In this document: positions 26,660 through 37,340 of the stretch, piece after piece
Numbering within the stretch: position 1 is the first letter of the stretch
Layout of the letters: the number at the start of each line of letters is the position of its first letter
Source: Gaiellasilicea sp963761905
Lineage (GTDB): Bacteria; Actinomycetota; Thermoleophilia; Gaiellales; Gaiellaceae
DNA: 64,000 nucleotides
Assembly: GCA_963761905.1 (NCBI GenBank)
Contig: CAVXIQ010000005.1
Location: 186,001-250,000 of the forward strand
Direction: 5' to 3'
Notes under the pieces: model-generated
What the model was told of the DNA's origin: nothing
The model's database searches: none
The model's input: the letters and a program-made list of their open reading frames with translations, nothing else
Made by a program: the position numbers and the translations under genes

Positions 26660-27613
26660 AGGTCGTCGTCGTCGGCGGAGGGTCGTGGGGAACGGCGTTC
26701 TCGCGGGTCCTCGCGAACAGCGGGCACGAGGTGACGCTTGCCTGCCGCGATGCCGAGCAGGCCCGGACGATCGAGGCCACGGGGCGCAATCCGCGCTACC
26801 TCACCCACACCGATCTCAGCGGGGTCGCAGCCACGACGATCGACGGCAGCGCCGTTCGCGCACGCGGAGCTCGTCGTGCTCGCCGTCCCGAGCGCCGCCT
26901 ACGCAGCGGTCTCCGACGCGCTGCCGGGTACGGCGCCGGTGCTCTCGCTGACGAAGGGCCTCGACCCGGCCACGGGAGAGCGGCTCTCGACGCTCGTCCG
27001 CGGCCGGCCGGTGGCGATCCTGTCCGGCCCGAACATCGCGGAGGAGGTCTCGCGAGACCTGCCCGCCGCGGCGGTGATCGCGAGCGACGACCGGCAGCTC
27101 TCGCTCGAGCTCCAGGAGGCGATCAACTCGGTCACGTTCCGGGTCTACGTCAACGAGGACATCGTCGGCGTCGAGCTCTGCGCCGCCGCCAAGAACGTGA
27201 TCGCGCTCGCCGCCGGCGGCGCGGACGGGCTCGGGCTCGGCGACAACGCGAAGGCGGCGCTCGTCGCCCGCGGGCTCGCAGAGATGGGGCGTCTCGCCGA
27301 AGCGGCCGGCGGCCGCCCGGAGACCTTTGCCGGGCTCGCCGGGATGGGCGACCTCGTCGTCACCTGCTTCTCGAAGTCGGGCCGGAACCGCCGAGCGGGC
27401 GAGCTGATCGCCCGCGGCGCGGATCCGGAGGACGCAGTCCGCGAGATCGGGATGGTCGTCGAAGGGCTGACGACCGCGCCCGTTCTGCGCGACCTCTCAC
27501 ATCGGCTCAAGATCGAGCTGCCGATAACCGAAGGTGTCTGTAGCGTGCTCGAGGGCACGTCGCTCGACCAGCTGGTCGCGGGGCTGATGAGCCGAGTTCC
27601 GACCCAGGAATGA
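26656..27613 (+). CDS. gpsA: Glycerol-3-phosphate dehydrogenase (NAD(P)+) (one frame break)
   Basis: Makes sn-glycerol 3-phosphate for phospholipid synthesis, about 319 residues. N-terminal Rossmann motif VVVGGGSWGTAFSRVLA, substrate-binding AKNVIALA with catalytic Lys, and LGDNAKAALVARGL are all present. A break near 26855 separates the first 65 residues from the rest. GTG 26656 overlaps the stop of der. It pairs logically with plsC upstream in the same operon. Confidence 0.94.
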
Positions 27614-27647
27614 GCGCCCAAGAAATGAACGATCGGGAGTGACTACA

Positions 27648-29093
27648 GTGAAAATCATGCGGAGCGGTCTGATTGCCCTTGCTCGTCCTCGTCTCGGCGC
27701 TCGTAGCAGGCTGCGGGAGCGGGGCCACGAACACTTCCGGCTCGGCGGCGGCCGAGGTTGCCGGGATCGTCCCGGCAAGCGCCCCGGTCCTGATCGGGCT
27801 CGAGACGGATCAGAACTCGGACCAGTGGCAGCAGGCCGACGAGCTCCTGAGCAAGTTCCCCGGCAAGGCGCGCCTGCTCGCCGAGGTGCGCGACGGCCTC
27901 GCCGACGAGGGCGTCGACCTCGACGACGAGTTGCTCCCGGCGCTCGGCGACGAGACGTACCTCGTCGTGCTCGACCTCGAGGACGGCGGCGACACCGGCG
28001 TCGCTCCTGACGAAGCCGCGCGACCCGGAGAAGCTGACGGAGCTCCTGCAGGAGGCCGACGACGACACGGTGACGCGCGAGATCGACGGCTGGACGGCGA
28101 TCTCCGAGAGCGAGGCGACCCTGGACCGGTTCGCCGCAGCCGGCGCCGAAGCTCGCGGACGAGGACTGGTTCGGCGAGGCGCAGGAGCGGGTCGCGGAGG
28201 ACGCGCTCGTGACCTTCTTCGCGAACGGCGCCCCGATCGACGCCGCGATGCAGAAGTCGCAGCCGGAGGGCTGCGACGTCTCCGGGGAGGGGACGCTGCG
28301 CTATGCGGCCGGCACGATGACCGCGGACGACGACGGGTTCCGGATGGGCTTCGCGGCCAAGAGCGACGGCGCGAAGCAGGGCCTCGAGGGCGAATCCCTC
28401 CTCTCCGAGGTGCCTTCCGGCGCCTACGCCTACATCGGCTCGCCGGCCTTCGACACCGCCGGCCTCGGCCTCTCGCAGCAGCTTCGCTGCGCCCTCGAGT
28501 CGGGCGGGATCCCGGACGTCGAGGACGAGCTCGGCGTCAGCTACGACGCGATTCTCGATCTCTTCGCAGGCGGCCTCGGGCTCTATCTCAGGCCGGCGGC
28601 GCTGATCCCCGAGATCACGCTCCTCCTCGATCCCGAGGACGACGCGAAGAGCCTCGAGACGCTGGACAGCCTGGCCGCGAAGCTGACCCCAACCGGCGGC
28701 GGGGTGCAGCGAACCACCGTGGCCGGCACCGAGGTGCGTGAGGTGAAGGCCGGCCCGATCTCGATCCTCTACGGCGCGAACGACGGCCATGTCGCCGTGA
28801 CGACGGCGCGTTCCGGGATCGTGGCGTTGGCGGAAGGCGGGCCGTCGCTCGCCGACGACGAGGCATTCAAGGATGCGACCGAGGCTGCCGAGATGGGCGA
28901 CGGCGACGAGGTCTTCGCCTACCTCGACCTGCGCCGGATCGTCGACCTCGCGGACGACCTATCCGGGTTCGCCGAGCAGGATCTCCCCCGAGAGGCGCGG
29001 GAGAACCTCGAGCCGTTGGAGAGCTTCGTCCTCTGGGGCGATGCGTCCGACCCGAACGACGTCGAGGTCGGCGCGTTCCTCGGGATCGGCTAG
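27648..29093 (+). CDS. DUF3352-like lipoprotein (three frame breaks)
   Basis: An exported lipoprotein of about 480 residues. GTG 27648 follows CGGGAG; the signal sequence VKIMRSGLIAL is continued after a break near 27672 by LLVLVSALVAGC, whose final Cys is the lipobox residue. Further breaks lie near 28005 and 28145, after which a long intact frame runs to the stop (from TFFANGAPIDAAMQKSQPEG). Repeated FAG/LYGAND-type beta strands and the phrase VPASAPVLIGLETD resemble the DUF3352 family of actinobacteria and cyanobacteria. The function is unknown. It sits between gpsA and metK. Confidence 0.6.
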
Positions 29094-29094
29094 G

Positions 29095-29100
29095 TACCCT
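29095..29100 (+). promoter_or_regulatory. -10 element of metK
   Basis: TACCCT lies six bases before the GTG at 29107 and overlaps nothing else; leaderless arrangement. No SAM-type riboswitch fits in the 13-base gap. Confidence 0.5.
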
Positions 29101-29106
29101 CCCGCC

Positions 29107-30354
29107 GTGCCCGTCCGCTCGTTCCAGTTCACCTCGGAGTCCGTCACCGAGGGTCATCCGGACAAGATCGCCGACCAGGTCTCGGACGCCGTCCTCGACG
29201 CCGTCCTTGCGGACGACCCGCACGGCCGCGTCGCCTGCGAGACCCTGATCACGACCGGTCTCGTCGTCGTCGCAGGGGAGATCACGACCGAGATCTACGT
29301 CGACATCCCACGGCTCGTCCGCAAGACGATCGCCGAGATCGGCTACACGCGCGCCAAGTACGGCTTCGACGCCGAGACGTGCGGCGTGATCGTCGCGCTC
29401 GACGAGCAGTCGTCGGACATCGCCCAGGGCGTGGACGAGTCCTACGAGGCCCAGCAGGGCGACGACGACTCGCTCGATCGCGTCGGCGCCGGCGATCAGG
29501 GGATGATGTTCGGCTACGCCTCGAACGAGACCGACGAGCTGATGCCGCTGCCGATCCTGCTGGCGCACCGGATCTGCAAGCGGCTCTCGGAGGTGCGCAA
29601 GGCCGACGTGCTCCCGTATCTCCGCCCGGACGGAAAGGCGCAGGTGACGGTGCGGTACGAGGTCGACGAGGACGGGCGCCAACGGCCGGTCGAGATCGAG
29701 CGCGTCCTGATCTCGACCCAGCACCGCGACGGCCTCGACGCCGAGACGCTGATCAAGCCCGACCTGATCGACCACGTGCTGCGCCCGATCCTCCCGCACG
29801 ACCTCTACGACGAGAAGCGGCTCGAGGAGAAGGACTTCGTCTACGTCAACCCGACCGGCAAGTTCGTGATCGGCGGGCCGATGGGCGACACCGGGCTGAC
29901 GGGCCGGAAGATCATCGTCGACACCTACGGCGGCGCGGCGCCGCACGGCGGCGGTGCCTTCTCGGGCAAGGATCCGACGAAGGTCGATCGTTCCGCTGCG
30001 TACGCCGCGCGCTACGTCGCGAAGAACGTCGTCGCGGCCGGGCTCGCCGAGCGCTGCCAGATCCAGGTCGCCTACGCGATCGGGGTCGCGCATCCGCTGT
30101 CCGTGCTCGTCGACTGCTTCGGCACCGAGGCCGAGGGCCTGACCCAGGAGCGGATCGAGGAGCTCGTCCACGAGCACTTCGACCTCCGTCCCGCGGCGAT
30201 CCTCCGCGACCTAGACCTCCGCAAGCCGATCTACCGCAAGACCGCCGCCTACGGCCACTTCGGCCGGGACGACAAGGACTTCACCTGGGAGCGCACGGAT
30301 CGCGCCGACGCGCTCCGAGCCGCCGCCGGGATCGCCGCGCCGGCCGCCGTCTGA
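29107..30354 (+). CDS. metK: S-adenosylmethionine synthase
   Basis: Makes S-adenosylmethionine from methionine and ATP, 415 residues. Diagnostic blocks: ESVTEGHPDKIADQVSD at the N-terminus, GAGDQGMMFGYA near residue 122, and GGGAFSGKDPTKVDRSAAY near residue 280. The GTG at 29107 is preceded by TACCCT; the open frame extends upstream only as shadow of the DUF3352-like gene. It converges with the DtxR-type gene, eight bases apart, with no hairpin between them. Confidence 0.97.
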   Translation: MPVRSFQFTSESVTEGHPDKIADQVSDAVLDAVLADDPHGRVACETLITTGLVVVAGEITTEIYVDIPRLVRKTIAEIGYTRAKYGFDAETCGVIVALDEQSSDIAQGVDESYEAQQGDDDSLDRVGAGDQGMMFGYASNETDELMPLPILLAHRICKRLSEVRKADVLPYLRPDGKAQVTVRYEVDEDGRQRPVEIERVLISTQHRDGLDAETLIKPDLIDHVLRPILPHDLYDEKRLEEKDFVYVNPTGKFVIGGPMGDTGLTGRKIIVDTYGGAAPHGGGAFSGKDPTKVDRSAAYAARYVAKNVVAAGLAERCQIQVAYAIGVAHPLSVLVDCFGTEAEGLTQERIEELVHEHFDLRPAAILRDLDLRKPIYRKTAAYGHFGRDDKDFTWERTDRADALRAAAGIAAPAAV

Positions 30355-30363
30355 GACAGCCCT

Positions 30364-31053
30364 CTAGACGAGCTTGACGTAGAGGCCGGCTGCGGCCTTC
30401 TCGCCGATCGCGCGCTCGGTGCCCGAGAGCGAGATCTTGAACTGACCCGCCGCCGGCTGCGCCTCGCGCAGCTCGACCTTCGCGCCGGGGACGAAGCCCT
30501 CCTCGTAGAACCAGTGGAGGAGCTCGCCGTCGTGCTCGGCGAGCCGGACGATCTCTGCCGGGGCGCCGAGCTCCACGTCGGCAAGCGGGGCGAGCTCCTT
30601 GTTCTCGCGCTGCTCGAACTCGGGGTCGACCGGCCAGCCGTGGGGGCAGCGATCGGGGAAGCCGAGCTTCTCCTCGATCCGCTGCACCATGTCGTCGCTG
30701 AAGGTGTCGCCGAGCTCGTCGGCGTGGACGTGCGCCTCGGCCGCGGTATAGCCCATGAAGTCGGTGAGCATTCGCTCGATCAGGCGGTGCTTGCGGACGA
30801 CCCGCTCGGCGCGCTCGATCCCCGTCTCGGTCAGGATCGCCTCCTTCTGCTCGCCGCGCTCGACGAGCCCCTCGGCCTCGAGTCGTTTCAGCATCTCGCC
30901 GGCCGAAGCGCGAGAGACGCCAAGCATGTCCGCGACCCGCGAGGCGATCGCCGCCGAGCTTCCCGGATCGGGCCGGTACTCGCCGATCGGAAAGGCGAGG
31001 AAGTAGATCGTCTCCAGGTACTCGTCGACGGAGTGGCCGGCCATCGACTTCAC
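30364..31053 (-). CDS. DtxR-family metal-dependent repressor
   Basis: A 229-residue DtxR/IdeR-type regulator. The winged helix-turn-helix (VADMLGVSRASAGEMLKRLE) is followed by the metal-binding dimerisation domain with HRLIERML, HVHADELGDTFSDD and CPHGWPVD. The C-terminus is an SH3/FeoA-like domain (VPGAKVELREAQPAAGQFKI). GTG 31053 is one base after the stop of the iron permease, so it is the last gene of the ferric-iron ABC operon. It is the obvious candidate to bind the DtxR-box-like palindromes at 33663-33693 and 34717-34734, giving iron-dependent repression and autoregulation. Mn specificity cannot be excluded. Confidence 0.92.
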   Translation of the reverse strand: MKSMAGHSVDEYLETIYFLAFPIGEYRPDPGSSAAIASRVADMLGVSRASAGEMLKRLEAEGLVERGEQKEAILTETGIERAERVVRKHRLIERMLTDFMGYTAAEAHVHADELGDTFSDDMVQRIEEKLGFPDRCPHGWPVDPEFEQRENKELAPLADVELGAPAEIVRLAEHDGELLHWFYEEGFVPGAKVELREAQPAAGQFKISLSGTERAIGEKAAAGLYVKLV

Positions 31054-31054
31054 C

Positions 31055-32626
31055 TTAGCCGTGCTCTGTTGCCTCGGGGCGGTGTCTCGTCGAGAGGACG
31101 TAGACGAAGGGTGCCGACACCGCGATCAGGAGGAGCGCGGGCGGCGCTGCACGGGAGTACGCGCCGACGGACGTGAACTTCCAGATCTCGGTGGCGAGCG
31201 TCTCGAAGCCGATCGGCCGGAGCAGCAACGTCGCCGGCAGCTCCTTCAGGGCCGAGAGGAAGACGAGCGCCGCCCCGGCCAGGATCCCGGAGCGGACGAG
31301 CGGAACCGTGACGGTGAGCGCCGCCCGGACCGGGCTTCGTCCGAGTGAGCGAGCGGCCTCCTCGACACGGGGACTGACGCCGGCCAGAGACGACTCGACG
31401 CCCGCGAGCGCGAGCGGCAGGAAGCGGATGACGTAGGCGAAGACGAGCAGCGCGAGCGTCTGGTAGATCGGGCTCGCGTAGTTGGCGGCGAAGAAGACGA
31501 GCGAGAGGGCGATCACGATTCCGGGCAGTGCGTTGCCCGCGAAGGCGAGCCGTTCGAGCAGTCGAGTCCAGCGGCTCGGCCAGCGGTGGGCGAGCAGCGC
31601 GATCGGCAGGGCTGCGAGAGCCGCCACCCCGGCTGCGAGAGCAGAGGCGGAGACCGAGTTGAGCGCCTCTCGAATCGGCACCTCGGCCCGGTCGAGCCCA
31701 CGCACGAGCCAGTACCCGAGGACCACGGCGGGAACGACGAGGAAGGCGCCGACGACGGTCGTGCAGTAGACGAGCGCCGGCAGCTTCCAGCGCCCCAGGC
31801 GGAGCGGTCGCGTCGGTCGGGCGACGCCGGGAGAGCTTCGGCTCGTCCGCCGTCGCGACCGTCCTTCGACGATGAGCACCAGCACCGTCAGCGCGACGAG
31901 CACGAGCGCGAGCACCGCCGCCGGCGTCCGGTCGAAGAGCGACCGGTACTGGAGGTAGATCGCGCGAGTCAGGGCGTCGTAGCGCATCAGCGAGACGACG
32001 CCGAAGTCGGAGAGGGCATAGAGCGCGACGAGGAGCGCTCCCGCGCCGATCGAGGGACGAAGCGCCGGCAGCGTCACCCGTCGAAAGACGTCGAGGCCGG
32101 AGCGCCCGAGCCCGCGCGCCGCCTCCTCGAGTGACGGGTCGAGCCCGCGCAACGCGGCCGACGTCAGGAGGAGCACGTACGGATACGTCGACAGCGTCAG
32201 CGCGAGCAGCGCGCCCCAATAGCCGTAGATCTCGGGCAGGCGCTCGACGCCGAGGAGTTGCTGGAGGAGCCCGCGCGGGCCGAACGCCCCGAGGAGGCAG
32301 AACGCCGCGACGTAGCTCGGAACGACCAGCGGTAGCGTCGCGGCGACGGCCCAGGCGCGACGGCCCGGCAAGTCCGTGCGAACGGTGAGCCAGGCGAGCG
32401 AGACCCCGATCGCGACGGACGCCGCCGTGACCCCGGCGACTAGGACGCCGGTGCTCAGGACGAGCTCGAGCGTGTCGCGGCGCCAGAGAACCTCCCAGGC
32501 GCTGCCGCCGCCCGTCGCGCGGATGACGAGGTAGACGAGCGGAAGGAGGAGCAGCGCGACCGTGAGCACCGCGGGCAGGACGAGGGCGAGCGGTGCTCGC
32601 CGCCGTCCCGCCCGAGCTGTGCTCAC
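31055..32626 (-). CDS. Ferric iron ABC transporter permease (FbpB type)
   Basis: Fused two-domain permease of 523 residues with about twelve membrane helices. Each half carries an EAA loop contacting the ATPase: EEAARGLGRSGLDVF and EEAARSLGRSPVRAA. This duplicated architecture is typical of FbpB/SfuB/AfuB ferric-ion importers. Spacing is 10 bases after the binding protein and one base before the DtxR-type gene. The N-terminus is short and basic (MSTARAGRRR). Confidence 0.93.
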   Translation of the reverse strand: MSTARAGRRRAPLALVLPAVLTVALLLLPLVYLVIRATGGGSAWEVLWRRDTLELVLSTGVLVAGVTAASVAIGVSLAWLTVRTDLPGRRAWAVAATLPLVVPSYVAAFCLLGAFGPRGLLQQLLGVERLPEIYGYWGALLALTLSTYPYVLLLTSAALRGLDPSLEEAARGLGRSGLDVFRRVTLPALRPSIGAGALLVALYALSDFGVVSLMRYDALTRAIYLQYRSLFDRTPAAVLALVLVALTVLVLIVEGRSRRRTSRSSPGVARPTRPLRLGRWKLPALVYCTTVVGAFLVVPAVVLGYWLVRGLDRAEVPIREALNSVSASALAAGVAALAALPIALLAHRWPSRWTRLLERLAFAGNALPGIVIALSLVFFAANYASPIYQTLALLVFAYVIRFLPLALAGVESSLAGVSPRVEEAARSLGRSPVRAALTVTVPLVRSGILAGAALVFLSALKELPATLLLRPIGFETLATEIWKFTSVGAYSRAAPPALLLIAVSAPFVYVLSTRHRPEATEHG

Positions 32627-32636
32627 GGCGCGGCGC

Positions 32637-33644
32637 TCACGAGGTGTAGCCGGTCTCGTTCAGCAGCTCGAGCGTCCGCTCCAGCTCCTCGCCGAACGAG
32701 GAGAGATCGACGTCCGGGCCACGGCCCGAGAGCTCGGCGAGCGTCGGAACGCCCTCCCTCGGCTCGATTCCGTCGACGAGCGGGATCTCGGCCTCCTCGG
32801 CCTCCTCCGTGTAGAAGCGCTGCTGCTCGTCCTCGAGGAGGAACCTCACGAACCGCTCGGCGGCGTCGGTGTGCTCGGCGCCGTCCAGGATGCCTGCGCC
32901 CGCGACGCTGACGAGCGCGCCCGGATCGTCCCCGGGGAGGTACTTGTTCTCGATCGGCGCGTCGGGCTGCTCCTCCTTGACGAGGTAGAGGTAGTAGTGG
33001 TTGACGAGACCGAGGTCGATCTCCCCGGACGCGACGGCCTCGACCGTCGGCGTGTTCTTCTCGTAGAACTTCGGCTCGTTGGCCTTCAGGTCCTCGAGCC
33101 ACTGCTTCGTGCGCTCGTCGCCGACGTCCAGGCGCATCGCCGTCACGAAGGCCTGGAAGGAGGCGTTCGTCGGCGGGAGCCCGATCTTTCCCTTCCACTT
33201 CGGATCGGTCAGGTCGAAGACCGAGTCCGGAACCTCCGCTTCGGAGAGCTCGTCGGTGTTGTAGGCGAGCACGCGCGCGCGGCCCGACGTGCCCACCCAG
33301 CGGCCGTCGGCGTCGCGGAACGTCTCGTCCACACGTTCGAGCACGTCGTCCGGAAGCTCGGCGAGCTGCGAGTCGACGGAGCCGAGCGAGCCGGGATCCT
33401 GCGCGAAGAAGACGTCCGCCGGGGAGTTGTCGTCCTCCTCGGCGATCGTCGCCGCGAGCTCGGCGCTGTCGCCGTAGCGGACGTCGACGTTGATTCCGGT
33501 CTCCTCCTCGAAGCGCTCGAAGAGCGGTGCGACGAGCTCCTCCTCGCGGCCGGAGTAGACCGTGAGCGTGTCGCTCGCCCCTTCGTCGTCGCCTCCGCAG
33601 CCCGCGAGGGCGAGCGCCGTCAGCAGCAGAACCAGTTTCTTCAT
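32637..33644 (-). CDS. Ferric iron ABC transporter substrate-binding lipoprotein
   Basis: A 335-residue periplasmic-type binding protein tethered by a lipobox: signal MKKLVLLLTALALAGC with Cys16. Opening sequence DTLTVYSGREEELVAPLFER and the paired tyrosines of NHYYLYL match the FbpA/FutA ferric-ion family, where Tyr residues coordinate Fe3+. ATG 33644 has GGGAGAG as ribosome-binding site. Its upstream gap holds two overlapping DtxR-box-like palindromes, so it can probably be transcribed from its own iron-controlled promoter as well as from the ATPase promoter. Confidence 0.93.
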   Translation of the reverse strand: MKKLVLLLTALALAGCGGDDEGASDTLTVYSGREEELVAPLFERFEEETGINVDVRYGDSAELAATIAEEDDNSPADVFFAQDPGSLGSVDSQLAELPDDVLERVDETFRDADGRWVGTSGRARVLAYNTDELSEAEVPDSVFDLTDPKWKGKIGLPPTNASFQAFVTAMRLDVGDERTKQWLEDLKANEPKFYEKNTPTVEAVASGEIDLGLVNHYYLYLVKEEQPDAPIENKYLPGDDPGALVSVAGAGILDGAEHTDAAERFVRFLLEDEQQRFYTEEAEEAEIPLVDGIEPREGVPTLAELSGRGPDVDLSSFGEELERTLELLNETGYTS

Positions 33645-33662
33645 CTCTCTCCCGTAATAATT

Positions 33663-33693
33663 GGCCTTACATTTGTAGTAAGGCCGACCTTAC
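33663..33693. promoter_or_regulatory. Overlapping DtxR-box-like operators
   Basis: The 53-base gap before the iron-binding protein contains two perfect inverted repeats sharing an arm. GGCCTTAC (33663-33670) pairs with GTAAGGCC (33678-33685), seven bases apart. GTAAGG (33678-33683) pairs with CCTTAC (33688-33693), four bases apart. The second has the same half-site and spacing as the palindrome at 34717-34734, which makes a shared repressor likely. The core resembles IdeR/DtxR boxes. Confidence 0.7.
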
Positions 33694-33697
33694 AGAA

Positions 33698-34717
33698 CTA
33701 GCTGAAGACGGTGACGCGCGAGGCATGCGGCCGCACGTTGACTCGCTCGCCGAGCGCGACGAGCTCGTTCGAGGGCCGCTGCGAGACGAGCTCGACGCCG
33801 TTCAGGAGAACCCGGTAGAAGACGTCGTGGCCGCGGAACTCCCGGCCGACGACCTCGCCGTCGCCGCTCGGATCGGGCTCGAGCTCGAGCAGCTCGGGGC
33901 GAATCAGGGCCTCGACGTCGGTGGCGCCGTTCGGGTTCAGAGCGGTGAAGCGGCCCACATGGGTCGCAACCACCCCGTCCGCGAGCCGGCCGCGCAGGAA
34001 GTTGCCGGCGCCGACGAACTCGGCCGCCCAGCGGGTGGCCGGCTCGAGATAGATCTGCTCGGGCGATCCCTCCTGGACGACCGTGCCGTCGCGCATCAGC
34101 GCGATCCGATCGGCGAGCGAGAACGCCTCCTCGCGGTCGTGCGTGACGAGCAGCACGGTCACGTCGACTGCTCGGAGGATCCGTGCGATCTCGTCGCGCA
34201 TCGAGGCGCGGAGGTGCGGATCGATGTTCGACCACGGCTCGTCGAGCAGGACGAGCTCGGGGCCGGGGGCGAGCGCGCGTGCGAGCGCGACGCGCTGCTG
34301 CTGGCCGCCCGAGAGCTCGTGCGGGTAGCGGTCGCCGAGCCCGCAGAGGTCGACGAGCGCCAGGACGATCGGCACGCGGGCGGCGCGCTCCTTCCGGCGG
34401 AGGCCGAAGCCGACGTTCTCGGCGACGGTGAGGTGGGGGAAGAGCGCGTAGTCCTGGAAGACCATGCCGACGCGGCGCCGCTCCGGCGGCGTCCAGCGGC
34501 CTCGTCCCGCGACCGTGGCGTCATGGAGCCGGATCTCGCCCGCGTCAGGCTCCTCGAAGCCCGCGATCAGCCGCAGCAGCGTCGTCTTGCCGCAGCCCGA
34601 GGGGCCGAGGAGGGCGACGAACTCGCCGCGCTCGACGCACAGCTGGGCCTCCTCGACGGCCTGGACGGCGCCGAAGCGCTTCGAGACGCCGTGGAGGCAG
34701 ATCATCCCACAGGCCAT
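33698..34717 (-). CDS. Ferric iron ABC transporter ATPase (FbpC type)
   Basis: A 339-residue ABC ATPase. Walker A GPSGCGKTT is near residue 38, the signature is LSGGQQQRVALARAL, Walker B is LVLLDEP, and a C-terminal TOBE-like domain follows (from EALIRPELLELEPDPSG). It is the first gene of a reverse-strand iron-import operon. The ATG at 34717 shares its first base with the operator palindrome, so the gene is probably read from a leaderless transcript; an in-frame ATG at 34705 is the alternative start. Energises import through the permease at 31055. Confidence 0.94.
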   Translation of the reverse strand: MACGMICLHGVSKRFGAVQAVEEAQLCVERGEFVALLGPSGCGKTTLLRLIAGFEEPDAGEIRLHDATVAGRGRWTPPERRRVGMVFQDYALFPHLTVAENVGFGLRRKERAARVPIVLALVDLCGLGDRYPHELSGGQQQRVALARALAPGPELVLLDEPWSNIDPHLRASMRDEIARILRAVDVTVLLVTHDREEAFSLADRIALMRDGTVVQEGSPEQIYLEPATRWAAEFVGAGNFLRGRLADGVVATHVGRFTALNPNGATDVEALIRPELLELEPDPSGDGEVVGREFRGHDVFYRVLLNGVELVSQRPSNELVALGERVNVRPHASRVTVFS

Positions 34718-34734
34718 GTAAGGCTCACCTTACA
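34717..34734. promoter_or_regulatory. DtxR-box-like operator overlapping the start of the iron operon
   Basis: Perfect inverted repeat TGTAAGG (34717-34723) and CCTTACA (34728-34734) with four bases between. On the reverse strand it contains TAAGGT (34732-34727), a TAnnnT -10-like hexamer nine bases before the ATG at 34717. Binding there would cover both the -10 and the start codon. It also lies 28 bases from priA on the other strand. Confidence 0.72.
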
Positions 34735-34750
34735 CGGCCGAGAGCGCAGC

Positions 34751-34756
34751 TAGCCT
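34751..34756 (+). promoter_or_regulatory. -10 element of priA
   Basis: TAGCCT, six bases before the GTG at 34763. The same hexamer with the same six-base spacing precedes fmt and smc. Confidence 0.55.
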
Positions 34757-34762
34757 CGGTCG

Positions 34763-36679
<1,917 letters not shown>

Positions 36680-36716
36680 CCCTCCGAAGGGTGACGGAAC
36701 CGGCGAGAAGCCGCGT

Positions 36717-36722
36717 TACACT
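36717..36722 (+). promoter_or_regulatory. -10 element of def
   Basis: TACACT, six bases before the ATG at 36729, as for aroG; leaderless arrangement. Confidence 0.55.
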
Positions 36723-36728
36723 CGCGCG

Positions 36729-37322
36729 ATGGCCTCTGCGGAGATGGACCACGAGCCGGAACACGAGGACGCCCACGACGACGGCGACGAGGAGCTCGAC
36801 GCACAGGTCGAGACACGGCGCCGGCTCGCGCTGGCGCAGATCCGGCAGTACCCGGACGCGGTGCTGCGGCTGCGCGCCAACGAGGTCGACCGTTTCGACG
36901 AGAACCTCGCCCGGCTAGCGGAGCGGATGACCGAGCTGATGCACGACGCGCGCGGGGTCGGGCTCGCCGCGACGCAGGTCGGCATCCTCCAGCGGCTCTT
37001 CGTGTTCCAGCCGAGCGACGAGGAGCAGGCGACGACCGTCGTCAACCCGGAGCTCGTCGAGCGGTCGCGCGACACGGAGATCGCCGACGAGGGCTGCCTC
37101 TCCCTGCAGGGCGTGCACGTCCCTGTCGAGCGCTCGACCGCCGTGACCCTCGCCGGCCTCGACCTCGAGGGCAAGCCGCTCCGGATCGAGCTCGAGGAGC
37201 TCCCGGCGCGGGTCGTCCAGCACGAGCTCGACCATCTCGACGGCGTCCTGATCATCGAGCGCACCGATCCCGAGTCGCGCCGCGAGGCTCTGGCGACGCT
37301 GCGCCACCGTCCGTCGCTCTAA
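36729..37322 (+). CDS. def: Peptide deformylase
   Basis: Removes the formyl group from nascent N-termini, 197 residues. All three metal motifs are present: GVGLAATQVG, EGCLSLQGVHVPVER (EGCLS with metal Cys), and QHELDHLDG (HExxH). An unusual acidic N-terminal extension of about 35 residues (HEPEHEDAHDDGDEELDAQ) precedes the catalytic domain. ATG 36729 has TACACT six bases upstream. fmt, the formylating enzyme, follows. Confidence 0.95.
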   Translation: MASAEMDHEPEHEDAHDDGDEELDAQVETRRRLALAQIRQYPDAVLRLRANEVDRFDENLARLAERMTELMHDARGVGLAATQVGILQRLFVFQPSDEEQATTVVNPELVERSRDTEIADEGCLSLQGVHVPVERSTAVTLAGLDLEGKPLRIELEELPARVVQHELDHLDGVLIIERTDPESRREALATLRHRPSL

Positions 37323-37328
37323 CGCCAG

Positions 37329-37334
37329 TAGCCT
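37329..37334 (+). promoter_or_regulatory. -10 element of fmt
   Basis: TAGCCT with six bases to the ATG at 37341, in the 18-base gap after def. Confidence 0.5.
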
Positions 37335-37340
37335 CGTCCC

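Noticed and set aside
24709..27543. 944-codon forward frame spanning plsC, der and gpsA as a possible fusion
   Set aside because: Only the middle part is real (der and the first part of gpsA); the ends are shadow sequence, and true stops are read in other frames after indels.
29094..29106. SAM riboswitch before metK
   Set aside because: The gap is only 13 bases and holds a -10 element.
36680..36692. ACCCTCCGAAGGGT hairpin after priA as a terminator
   Set aside because: Short stem with no T-run; def has its own -10 just downstream.
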